From: Mucilaginibacter sp. UBA4741
GTDB taxonomy: Bacteria > Bacteroidota > Bacteroidia > Sphingobacteriales > Sphingobacteriaceae
Assembly: GCA_002403905.1 (NCBI GenBank)
Contig: DHIR01000242.1
Span: 6,922 to 18,760, forward strand
DNA: 11,839 nt
Reading direction: 5' to 3'
A program made the position numbers and the translations under genes. Within the stretch, counting starts at the first letter, position 1. Each line of letters starts with the position of its first letter. Shown piece by piece: positions 1-6,914 of this stretch. The notes beneath the pieces were generated by a model. That model did no database searches. It worked only from the letters and a program-made list of their open reading frames with translations, and was not told the origin of the DNA.

Positions 1-562
1 CATCTTCGTAAAAATCATTCCATTCTTTTTTTAGTTCGGGGCTAAAAGCACCTTCGCCAAAGTAGGGGCTTTTGGGTGGGGGTATAGGTAATTTAATATC
101 CTTTTGCCCACCGATTACATTTATCTGGCTTGATACCAAATGCTGCATAGATTGTTCGGGTTTTACCCAAGGGCCGCCGCTGCCTGTCCAGCCGGGACCG
201 ATACCCAGGGTTATTTCAATACCCAGACGTTCGCTTTCGCGTACGGAATATTTAAATAGATCCTGCCATTGGTCGCTTAAAAAATCGATTGGGCCACGAG
301 GGACACCTACATTAACTTCTAAAAATATCAGGTTGCCAATACCTGCCTTTTTCATGGATTCCAAATCCTTTTTTATGGATTCTTTAGACATATTGCCATC
401 CATAAAATACCAGTACACACCCGGTTTGGCGGTATTTGGTGGATTTATAAATCCTGCCTTTAAAGCGTTTGTGGTAGGGTTGGTAATTTGCTGGCTATAG
501 CCACAAAAGCAACACGCCGATAGCATTACGGTTAATAAAACTTTGTTTTTTACAAGCAACAT
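1..562 (-). CDS. Secreted GH106-like glycoside hydrolase (C-terminus outside window)
   Basis: The frame opens at ATG 562-560 and stays open to the window edge, giving 187 codons of a much longer protein. Residues 1-25 form a signal peptide: basic residues K5 and K7, a hydrophobic core, then CCFCGYSQQ. Cleavage after YSQ is likely, but LSAC at 14-17 also resembles a lipobox, so a lipoprotein is possible. The mature start has features I associate with the GH106 alpha-L-rhamnosidase-like family: FINPP, the YWYFMDGNMSKESI block, DLESMKKAGIGNL, and GPGWTGSGGPW followed by KPEQSMQ. The expected role is hydrolysis of plant or bacterial polysaccharides in the periplasm or at the outer surface. The exact substrate cannot be read from this fragment. 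No clear Shine-Dalgarno site precedes the start, which is common in Bacteroidota. A -7-like element lies about 33 bases upstream. The family call is fairly secure; the rhamnosidase specificity is not. Confidence 0.8.
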   Translation of the reverse strand, partial: MLLVKNKVLLTVMLSACCFCGYSQQITNPTTNALKAGFINPPNTAKPGVYWYFMDGNMSKESIKKDLESMKKAGIGNLIFLEVNVGVPRGPIDFLSDQWQDLFKYSVRESERLGIEITLGIGPGWTGSGGPWVKPEQSMQHLVSSQINVIGGQKDIKLPIPPPKSPYFGEGAFSPELKKEWNDFYED

Positions 563-594
563 CAGGAAATTGGTTTATTACGTATTGGTGGATT

Positions 595-602
595 TAAAGA
601 TA
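595..602 (-). promoter_or_regulatory. Possible Bacteroidota -7 element for the GH106-like gene
   Basis: On the minus strand this reads TATCTTTA, seven of eight matches to the Bacteroidota TAnnTTTG -7 consensus. It lies about 33 bases upstream of ATG 562-560, a reasonable leader length. I do not see a well-placed -33 TTG; the nearest is about 26 bases further upstream. The call is tentative. The rest of the gap at 563-662 shows nothing else I can name. Confidence 0.35.
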
Positions 603-662
603 GCAGGTTAAATTTTAATAACTATCCTCAACTGTCTAACCAACGCTTTCCTTGATACGGAA

Positions 663-1585
663 TTAAGAAGTTGTTACTGTTTTGCCTGGTCTTTTATTCA
701 TCTTAAACAGGACATACATTACCACGACTGACAGTAATATAAAAACCAAATAACTGTAACTCAGGTTAAGCTCGTCCTTAGCCGGGATGATGGACACCAC
801 AACATAGGTTAGTAAAGACAACATAACATATACCATCCCCCCGGTTAACCCGCCGGACATACCAGCGTTTTTTGGGAACTTGCTTAAACAATAAGTAAAG
901 TAATTATTATAGGTAAACCCTGCCCCAACATGTATAATAAAGGCAAAGCAAATCATAGTATATATATATTGGTAATAAAGCTTATACTGATGATCATCAA
1001 TATCACTGTAACCAGCTGTAAAATAATATTCACCAATAGCTTGCTGTAAAATGGCCGACTAATTAAAGCTCGTCCTATAAAACCACCGATCATCCAGGCC
1101 AAGCCCAAAATAAGTGAAGAGTAGCCAGCCACCACAGGTGTAAATTTAAAATGATGTTCGATGATAAACGGCCCCGTCATGTTATACATGATCACCATCG
1201 AGTAGGCAAAACAAAGTATTACAATACCTAAGCTAAAGGTTGCCGTTTGCATCATTTCTACATATAGACCCGCTATTTTCTTTAAATTAAACACATGTGG
1301 ATTTTTCAAAGTTTCGCCGCTGTAAATGATCTCCAGGATGGTTATAATTACAGCCATAGCCGCTAAGAAATAAAAGTTTGATTGCCAACCCAGTGTGCTT
1401 TGAAAATAGCCACCGACAAATGGTGCCACAATAGGCCCTGCCGACCATATAATAGTGAACATACTTAAATAGTGTTTAAGCCTGTCGCCCTTATAAACAT
1501 CAACAAAATAGGCCCGTTTAGCTATAACTATAACGGCAACGCTTATGCCGTGTATTATCCGCATAGCGTAAATAGGCTGTACCAA
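663..1585 (-). pseudogene. Bcr/CflA-like MFS transporter remnant, 5'-truncated and frameshifted
   Basis: Two minus-strand frames, 1585-953 and 956-663, together read as one drug-efflux-type MFS transporter. The first begins with YAMRIIHGISVAVIVIAKRA, the TM4/loop region of the Bcr/CflA family, followed by SAGPIVAPFVGGYF (TM5) and further membrane segments. The second continues with MICFAFIIHVGAGFTYNNYF, then KNAGMSGGLTGG and two final hydrophobic segments. Roughly the first 100 residues (TM1-3) of a normal protein of about 400 residues are absent. An in-frame stop (minus strand TAG at 1588-1586) sits just before the remaining sequence, and only a TTG could serve as start. The two frames are offset at a TA repeat at 959-969. 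Removing one TA unit would join them cleanly as ITNIYTMICF. The head of the gene abuts the head of the broken PQQ dehydrogenase. With a lost N-terminus and a frameshift, a working transporter is very unlikely. Confidence 0.8.
959..969. repeat. TA dinucleotide repeat at the MFS frameshift
   Basis: Five TA units plus a T (tatatatatat) lie exactly where the MFS reading frame breaks. On the minus strand the upstream frame ends at TGA 955-953, overlapping the ATG of the downstream frame. A two-base slip here accounts for the frame change. Such a tract is a natural site for slipped-strand mutation, so the state could vary between strains or be a sequencing error. Confidence 0.75.
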
Positions 1586-2640
1586 CTATTAGCGAACTGG
1601 ACGGCGAAAAACCATGGACAACCCAACCCATCCCAATGTTACCGCAGCCATTTGTAAGGCAAACTTTTACGGATAAAGATATTAATCCATATATATCAGC
1701 AGAATCAAAAGCTGACGTATTGAACCGTTTGAAAGGCTATCGTTATGGTAGTATGTTTTTGCCGCCGGGTAAGCAGCCTTCGGTGATATTCCCCGGCTTT
1801 GATGGCGGGGCCGAGTGGGGTGGACCGGCTTACGACCCGAAAACTGGTTTGCTGTACATTAATGCCAACGAAATGCCGTGGGTATTAACCATGATAGACG
1901 CAAAGAAGCGGCCAGACAAGGTAGAGACTTTTGCAGCAGCAGGCGAGCGGCTATTCGCCAAAAACTGTATGTCCTGCCACGGTCAAAATAGGCAGGGCGC
2001 AGGTAATTATCCGTCATTGATCGGTATCGAAAAAAAATATACCAGTGATCAAATGTTGGCTTTGTTGGAAACAGGCAGACGAATGATGCCGTCTTTTAAA
2101 GATGTGTCTAAACAAGAACGTGAGGCTATTGTAGCATTTATAACGGGCGATGTAAATGAAGGGCAGCGTAAATTAACCAGTCCGACACCGCTTGATGCTT
2201 ATTTAGATTTGCCTTACGATATGACCGGGTATAACAAGTTTTTAACTACCGAAGGTTTGCCAGCTATTTCGCCGCCATGGGGTACTTTAAATGCCATCAA
2301 CTTAAATACGGGTAAAATAGCCTGGAAAATTCCGCTGGGTGAGGATGAGAATTTGACCAAACAAGGTTTCCCGCAAACAGGTACAGAAAATTACGGTGGC
2401 CCGGTTGTTACCGCTGGTGGATTGGTGTTTATTGCCGCTACCAAAGACCAGAAAATGAGAGCCTTTGATAAACGAAATGGGAAACTGCTCTGGGAGGCCA
2501 AACTTCCAGCCGCCGGTTTTGCAACGCCAAGTGTATATTGGTTAAATGGTAAACAATACCTGGTAATAGCTTGTGGTGGCGGTAAGCTGGGGGCACCGTC
2601 GGGCGATGCATATGTTGCCTTTTCGTTACCTGGTAAATAG
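1576..2640 (+). pseudogene. PQQ-dependent dehydrogenase remnant with cytochrome c domain, 5'-truncated
   Basis: This is the C-terminal half of a quinoprotein glucose dehydrogenase-like enzyme, a PQQ beta-propeller oxidising sugars or alcohols in the periplasm. Homologous sequence is readable from about 1579 (VPTISELDGEKPW, then TQPIPMLPQPFVRQTF). An in-frame TAG at 1573-1575 closes the frame just upstream. The Met at 1636 is inside a conserved stretch and is not a genuine start. Propeller motifs include GGAEWGGPAYDPKTGLLY and, near the end, GTENYGGPVVTAGGLVFIAA and GKLLWEAKLPAAGFATPSVY. Between propeller blades sits a cytochrome c domain with heme site CMSCH (1966-1980) and a likely Met axial ligand in RRMMPSF (from 2083). 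Family members are about 700 residues; about 354 codons remain. The missing half holds the signal peptide and much of the PQQ site, so activity and export are not expected. The 3' part is otherwise intact, which suggests recent loss. Confidence 0.85.
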
Positions 2641-2680
2641 GATAAATTTAAAAATCGCCCGTAATAATTAGTTTGTATTA

Positions 2681-2688
2681 TATCTTTG
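2681..2688 (+). promoter_or_regulatory. Bacteroidota -7 promoter element upstream of the kinase gene
   Basis: TATCTTTG is an exact match to the TAnnTTTG -7 consensus of Bacteroidota primary sigma factor promoters. It lies 24 bases before ATG 2713, predicting a short leader starting near 2694. A convincing -33 TTG is not obvious. The element overlaps a possible TTG start at 2686, which argues that translation starts at ATG 2713 and not at that TTG. Confidence 0.55.
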
Positions 2689-2712
2689 CGGTCCTTTGAA
2701 TATATAAACCGA

Positions 2713-3750
2713 ATGGACTATTATCTAATCATAAAAAAAGCGTGGGAAGGCTACGATGCTTCAAAATCCATAAAAAGCATTGATGACATCAGCGCGATGG
2801 TGTCAACAAACCGTGTGTTTAGGATAACTTTTGATGATGATGATATTATCATTGCCAAGCTATCGCACTTTGGTAAGTTTGAGCATTTTAAAGAAGATCA
2901 TAGAATTATACATAGCTTATCAAACAACCTGTTATACCCGTTTGAGAACTTCCTGGCCAAATCATTATTAAAAAATAACCGCGTCTACATTTATCATTAT
3001 AAATTCAGGCAAACAGATGCGTGGGTAGTGTTTTATAATCCAACACGCATTTTTGACCGGATGCCGCGCCGGTTAGACGAAAGCCATATACGCAAGCTGG
3101 GCCAACAGGTTGGTAAGTTTCATAAAGCCTGCTTTCGTATTAAAAATGTACTGCCTAAATCATCCAAAACTTTACGTACTGATATTTACTCGTTAATGCA
3201 TCAGCTGGAAATAAACGAGAAACAGTTTGGTACAGCAATGCAGGTTGACTTTTTAAAATACCATTGCGAAACTTTCCTGCGTAATCGGTCTAAATACAAT
3301 ATGAGTTCGTTCGAGATCATCCCTGTTTTTATTGACTGGAATATTGGAAATTTCTCGGTTGATAGTAACTTAAACCTTTACTCGCGTTGGGATTATGATT
3401 GGTTCAGGATGAGTTACCGCGTGCTTGATTTTTATTTTTTAAGTAGGGTAGTATCCGATGTAGGCGATCGTACCGTATTTAGCTACGGCATTAAAACGTT
3501 AATGGAAGACAGGTTTATTATGTTTTTGGAAGAATATCACCAGATCAATCCATTAACCGCTAACGAAATTAGATTTTTAAAAGAGGCATATCGATTTTTT
3601 ATCCTAAATTATGTCATCAAAGATGGTAAGTACTTTTTTAGCGAGCAATATGCAAAAAAACTACAATCAGAAGCTTTTGACTTATATCTGCCATCTGTAG
3701 ACCGCGACTTTGACGCCGAAAAAATTATTCAAGCGCTGGGCTTAGAGTAA
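2713..3750 (+). CDS. APH/ChoK-like phosphotransferase, substrate unknown
   Basis: A 345-residue protein with the layout of the aminoglycoside phosphotransferase/choline kinase superfamily. An N-lobe strand carries IIAKLSHFGKF, with K49 a candidate ATP lysine. A helix resembles the superfamily segment (LGQQVGKFHKAC). The catalytic block is VFIDWNIGNFSV, D208 and N213 standing in for the usual HGDxxxxN, and WDYDW (about 226-230) takes the place of the metal-binding Asp motif. The usual catalytic-loop His is absent. The frame could extend to TTG 2686, but that codon lies in the -7 promoter element, so ATG 2713 was chosen. No signal peptide or membrane segment is visible, so it is probably cytoplasmic. 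It is followed by a HAD-family protein and galM on the same strand, which hints at a sugar or polyol substrate. That is inference only. Resistance to aminoglycosides should not be assumed. Confidence 0.7.
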   Translation: MDYYLIIKKAWEGYDASKSIKSIDDISAMVSTNRVFRITFDDDDIIIAKLSHFGKFEHFKEDHRIIHSLSNNLLYPFENFLAKSLLKNNRVYIYHYKFRQTDAWVVFYNPTRIFDRMPRRLDESHIRKLGQQVGKFHKACFRIKNVLPKSSKTLRTDIYSLMHQLEINEKQFGTAMQVDFLKYHCETFLRNRSKYNMSSFEIIPVFIDWNIGNFSVDSNLNLYSRWDYDWFRMSYRVLDFYFLSRVVSDVGDRTVFSYGIKTLMEDRFIMFLEEYHQINPLTANEIRFLKEAYRFFILNYVIKDGKYFFSEQYAKKLQSEAFDLYLPSVDRDFDAEKIIQALGLE

Positions 3751-3863
3751 TGAGTTTTGAGTGGTGAGTTGTATTTTAGTTTAATAATATATAGATAGTA
3801 AGCAAAGCATTAAGAAATTATAAGTAAGAATTCATAACCCAAAACTCACTACTCATCACTCAT
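3750..3863. repeat. Intergenic inverted repeat built of TGAGTnn heptamers
   Basis: The left arm begins at the last base of the kinase stop codon (3750-3772) and the right arm ends in the HAD start codon (3841-3863). The arms are reverse complements at 19 of 23 positions. Each arm contains three TGAGT units spaced seven bases apart (left: TGAGTtt TGAGTgg TGAGTtg). The centre is AT-rich and about 68 bases long. It may be a dispersed palindromic element of a type seen between genes in Bacteroidota, and could act as an RNA hairpin modulating read-through. No T tract is attached, so I do not call it a terminator. Confidence 0.65.
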
Positions 3864-4725
3864 GAAACGCATAGATAACTTTAAAACTATAATAGATAAG
3901 TATAATGTTATTTTTTTTGATGCGTTTGGTGTATTAAAAAATTACCAGGGTTTGGTACCCGGTATTGAAAAAACCTTTGAATATCTTGCTGAACAAAAGA
4001 AGGAGTATTATATAGTTACCAATGATGCATCGCGCAGCCCGGTACAGTTGGCGGCATCTTACCACAAAATGGGATTGCATGCTATTACGCCCGACAGGAT
4101 CATATCATCGGGTATGTTAACTAAAGAGTATCTGTATCTTAAAGTTGAAGACGGTATTATAGCTTATTTGGGGACAGAAGACTCGGCACATTATATTGAG
4201 AGCATGGGTTTACACCCAATGCCGGTTAGCGAAGTAAACAGTAGTAATATTGATAAAGTTAACGCCCTTATATTTTTAGATGATGAGGGGTTTGACTGGC
4301 GTAATGACTTAAACATAGCTGTGAATTTACTACGCAAGCGCACCATACCCGCTATTGTAGCCAATACAGACCATGCATACCCGGTTACTATACATGATGT
4401 ATCAATAGCTATAGGTGGTTTGTCAACTATGATAGAAACCATTGTAGGTAAAAAGTTTATTAGGTTTGGTAAGCCCGATTCGCAAATGTTTATGTTTGCT
4501 TATGACCTTATACGCGAGTACCGTCCCATCAGCAAAAAAGAAATTGTAATGGTAGGCGATACCTTACATACCGATATTTTAGGGGGCAACAAATTTGGGC
4601 TTGATACCGTTTTAGTGCTATCTGGTAATACACTTCCGCAGGATGTTGATACCAGGATAACATCAACTGGTATAGTGCCAACATACATCTGCGAAACCGC
4701 AGTTGTAGAAAAAGATATGTTTTAA
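3862..4725 (+). CDS. HAD superfamily IIA (NagD-like) phosphatase-family protein
   Basis: A 287-residue protein with all four HAD motifs. Motif I is FFDAFGVLKN (nucleophile D20), motif II VTNDAS (51-56), motif III the lysine of FGKPDSQMF (K204), and motif IV MVGDTLHTDILGG (D233, D238). The cap between motifs II and III has the subclass IIA arrangement of NagD and p-nitrophenyl phosphatase relatives. Family members hydrolyse phosphate esters of sugars, nucleotides or pyridoxal. The usual second Asp of motif I (DxD) is Phe here (D20-A-F22), as in the IIA branch with DxWGV or DxFGV motifs, so catalysis may be weak or altered. ATG 3862 lies at the end of the right arm of an inverted repeat, and galM follows after nine bases, so the two are likely cotranscribed. 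Substrate unknown; cytoplasmic. Confidence 0.8.
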   Translation: MKRIDNFKTIIDKYNVIFFDAFGVLKNYQGLVPGIEKTFEYLAEQKKEYYIVTNDASRSPVQLAASYHKMGLHAITPDRIISSGMLTKEYLYLKVEDGIIAYLGTEDSAHYIESMGLHPMPVSEVNSSNIDKVNALIFLDDEGFDWRNDLNIAVNLLRKRTIPAIVANTDHAYPVTIHDVSIAIGGLSTMIETIVGKKFIRFGKPDSQMFMFAYDLIREYRPISKKEIVMVGDTLHTDILGGNKFGLDTVLVLSGNTLPQDVDTRITSTGIVPTYICETAVVEKDMF

Positions 4726-4734
4726 ATTAAAAAG

Positions 4735-5802
4735 ATGGTTTACAACCCAGCCGCTATAAAAGTACCTGATGCTTTGGCATACGAAAGAAAACTTGACGGA
4801 AGGCAAACACATTTATATGTGCTTAAAAATAATACAGGTATGCAAATAGCCATTACCGATTTTGGCGCACACTTAGTAGGGGCATGGCTGCCCGATAGAA
4901 AAGGACACCAAACAAGTGTAATAGTAGGATTTGATAATATTGAAGCATTAGGCAGGCAAAAAAGTTATTATGGTGCTACGGTTGGCCGATACGCAAACCG
5001 CATAGCGAAGGGTAAATTTACTTTAGAAGGTAAAAAATATAATCTGTTTATAAACAACGGACCGAATAGCCTGCATGGCGGCAAGGATAATTTTAGCTAT
5101 AGGGTTTGGGATGCCAATAAAATTGATGACAGGACTTTGGTGTTAGAATTACTTTCGGAGCATTTGGATGAAGGTTATCCGGGTAATTTAAAGGTAAAGT
5201 TAACCTATACACTTACCGATAATAATGAAATAGTTATAGCTTACGAAGCCACGACAGATAGAACTACCATAATTAATTTAACAAACCACGCCTATTTTAA
5301 TTTAAACGGCGAGGGTAATGGCGATATACTGTATCACGTAGTACAAATAGCTGCTGATAAATACACGCCGATTGATAAAACCCTGATACCAACAGGGGAG
5401 ATAGTACCGGTTAAGGGCACACCTTTTGATTTTATAAACCCTGAAAGAATAGGTAAAAGAATTAATGCAGATAATACCCAATTAAAATTTGGTAATGGGT
5501 ATGATCATAATTTTGTTTTAAATAGACGTGGTGCCCATTTCCCGGTTGCAGTAGTAACCGGTGATAAAACCGGCATTAAAATGGAAGTTTACACCGATCA
5601 GCCCGGAATACAGTTTTATACGGGTAATTTTACTCCGGGTACTAATTTAACCAGGGGCAATGTGCCCGATACTATGCGTACCTCTTTCGCATTAGAAACC
5701 CAACATTTTCCTGACTCACCCAATAACCCTAATTTCCCATCCACCGTACTTAAAACCGGCGACGTTTATAAAACACAAACTATTTATAAATTTTCTGTAT
5801 AG
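4735..5802 (+). CDS. galM: Aldose 1-epimerase (mutarotase)
   Basis: A 355-residue GalM-type mutarotase that interconverts alpha and beta anomers of galactose, glucose and related sugars. The family residues are present: R in VGRYANRIAKGKF (85-95), H114 in NSLHGG, H185 in NLTNHAYFNLNG (general acid), D257 in GNGYDHNFVL, and E321 in FALETQHFPDSPN (general base). Length matches the family. No signal peptide is visible, unlike many secreted Bacteroidota mutarotases, so it likely acts in the cytoplasm. It starts nine bases after the HAD gene and is probably the last gene of that unit. The 5803-5871 gap before moaA contains only a weak six-pair AT hairpin and a possible moaA promoter. Confidence 0.93.
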   Translation: MVYNPAAIKVPDALAYERKLDGRQTHLYVLKNNTGMQIAITDFGAHLVGAWLPDRKGHQTSVIVGFDNIEALGRQKSYYGATVGRYANRIAKGKFTLEGKKYNLFINNGPNSLHGGKDNFSYRVWDANKIDDRTLVLELLSEHLDEGYPGNLKVKLTYTLTDNNEIVIAYEATTDRTTIINLTNHAYFNLNGEGNGDILYHVVQIAADKYTPIDKTLIPTGEIVPVKGTPFDFINPERIGKRINADNTQLKFGNGYDHNFVLNRRGAHFPVAVVTGDKTGIKMEVYTDQPGIQFYTGNFTPGTNLTRGNVPDTMRTSFALETQHFPDSPNNPNFPSTVLKTGDVYKTQTIYKFSV

Positions 5803-5823
5803 GTTTCATCTTATTACAATCAA

Positions 5824-5856
5824 TTGTCCTATTGATATGTTAACTTTATACCTTTT
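5824..5856 (+). promoter_or_regulatory. Possible promoter of the Moco operon
   Basis: A TTG at 5824-5826 and TACCTTTT at 5849-5856 (seven of eight to TAnnTTTG) are separated by 22 bases, close to the -33/-7 layout of Bacteroidota. The predicted transcript would start near 5861 with a leader of only about ten bases before the moaA TTG, holding a GAGGGG site. No riboswitch fold fits in this gap. Tentative. Confidence 0.35.
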
Positions 5857-5860
5857 AAAA

Positions 5861-5866
5861 GAGGGG
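5861..5866 (+). promoter_or_regulatory. Ribosome binding site fixing the moaA TTG start
   Basis: GAGGGG ends five bases before TTG 5872. It supports that codon as the moaA start, rather than the ATG of Met13 at 5908, which lies beyond conserved N-terminal residues. Confidence 0.5.
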
Positions 5867-5871
5867 TATAA

Positions 5872-6861
5872 TTGCTGATAGATAATCACGGTAGAATAAT
5901 TAATTATATGCGCCTTGCGGTAACCGACAGGTGCAACCTGCGTTGCTTTTATTGTATGCCCGAGGATGGCTTGAACTGGCTATCGCGTGCAGAATTAATG
6001 AGCTATGAGGAAATGCTGCGCGCAAGCGCTTTGCTGGTAAAAATGGGTATCGAAAAAATACGCATCACCGGTGGCGAACCTTTTGTGCGTAAGGATATCA
6101 TGAAACTGCTAACCAACCTATCGAAGTTGGATGGTTTAAAAGAGCTAAGCATGACCACCAATGGCGTATTAACAGCGCCTTATGTGGCCGAAATGAAGGC
6201 ACTAGGTATTAGATCTGTAAACCTCAGTCTGGATACTTTAGATGCTAATCGTTTTTTTACCATAACCCACAGGGATGAATTTGCAAACGTAATGCACACA
6301 TTGGATGAATTGCTAAAACACAATATCGAAGTAAAAATAAACGCGGTAGTGATGGATGGCAAAAACACCCAAGATATACTACCCATGGTTGAACTCACCA
6401 AAAACATGCCCGTTAGTGTACGTTTTATTGAGGAAATGCCTTTTAATGGCGATGAACATTCTTACCAGGGTGTAAAATGGGATTATGTGCGGATATTGAA
6501 TGAGATAGAAGGTCATTATCCCGAAATAAAAAAACTAGTTGATCCTGCTTATTCTACTGCTTACAATTACCAGATTCCGGGGCATAAGGGGACGATTGGT
6601 ATTATTGCCGCTTACTCGCGTACGTTTTGTGGGACTTGTAATCGCATACGCATTACACCGCAGGGGACGCTAAAGAATTGTTTATATGATGATGGCGTGT
6701 TAAATATTAAGGACCTGATGCGGTCTGGTATAAACGATGCTGAATTAGAAAAACACTTAGTAAAAGCCTTTAGCCATAGAGCAGCAGATGGCTGGGAAGC
6801 CGAGCGCCTGCGTGTTGAAAAAACGGGCGTGCATGAATCTATGGCAACGATTGGCGGATAA
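5872..6861 (+). CDS. moaA: GTP 3',8-cyclase MoaA
   Basis: A 329-residue radical SAM enzyme that converts GTP to 3',8-cyclo-7,8-dihydro-GTP, the first committed step of molybdopterin synthesis. The N-terminal 4Fe-4S cluster motif is DRCNLRCFYCMP (C21, C25, C28), followed by the SAM-binding ITGGEPFVR (65-73). The second, GTP-binding cluster uses C253, C256 and C270 in FCGTCNRIRITPQGTLKNC. The conserved C-terminal Gly-Gly (SMATIGG), needed for catalysis in studied MoaA proteins, is intact. TTG 5872 is chosen because LIDNHGRIINYMRLAVTDRCN aligns with the usual MoaA start and GAGGGG precedes it. It is the first gene of the cluster and acts together with MoaC, four genes downstream. Confidence 0.96.
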   Translation: MLIDNHGRIINYMRLAVTDRCNLRCFYCMPEDGLNWLSRAELMSYEEMLRASALLVKMGIEKIRITGGEPFVRKDIMKLLTNLSKLDGLKELSMTTNGVLTAPYVAEMKALGIRSVNLSLDTLDANRFFTITHRDEFANVMHTLDELLKHNIEVKINAVVMDGKNTQDILPMVELTKNMPVSVRFIEEMPFNGDEHSYQGVKWDYVRILNEIEGHYPEIKKLVDPAYSTAYNYQIPGHKGTIGIIAAYSRTFCGTCNRIRITPQGTLKNCLYDDGVLNIKDLMRSGINDAELEKHLVKAFSHRAADGWEAERLRVEKTGVHESMATIGG

Positions 6862-6872
6862 AAAATAACGTA

Positions 6873-6894
6873 GAGACGCAATACTTTGCGTCTC
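6873..6894. repeat. Perfect 9-bp hairpin between moaA and moeA
   Basis: GAGACGCAA and TTGCGTCTC form a perfect nine-pair stem around the loop TACT. There is no T tract after it, so a classic intrinsic terminator is unlikely. From memory, the same GAGACGCAA-type palindrome recurs between genes in several Bacteroidota and cyanobacterial genomes, suggesting a dispersed repeat. In the transcript it could attenuate read-through or protect an upstream 3' end. Confidence 0.75.
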
Positions 6895-6914
6895 CTGGAT
6901 TTAATAAAACATCT

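Noticed and set aside
72..500. 142-codon plus-strand open frame
   Set aside because: It is antisense to the GH106-like gene, whose minus-strand frame has a signal peptide and family motifs; the plus translation has no recognisable features.
1472..1657. 61-codon plus-strand open frame across the deletion junction
   Set aside because: Mostly antisense to the MFS remnant, then out of frame with the dehydrogenase; no domain or ribosome site.
2713..3750. Aminoglycoside resistance gene
   Set aside because: Only the general APH-like fold is supported; the catalytic-loop His is missing and the context is sugar-related, so no resistance function is claimed.
3750..3863. CRISPR or insertion-sequence end
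   Set aside because: Units are seven bases with no spacers, and no transposase or target duplication is visible.
4191..4688. Minus-strand open frames inside the HAD gene
   Set aside because: Shadows of a well-supported coding gene; no independent signals.
5819..5836. Hairpin ATCAAT/ATTGAT as a galM terminator
   Set aside because: Only six mostly A-T pairs with no T tract; too weak to call.
5803..5871. Moco riboswitch upstream of moaA
   Set aside because: The gap is only 69 bases and lacks the multi-stem structure of that RNA class.
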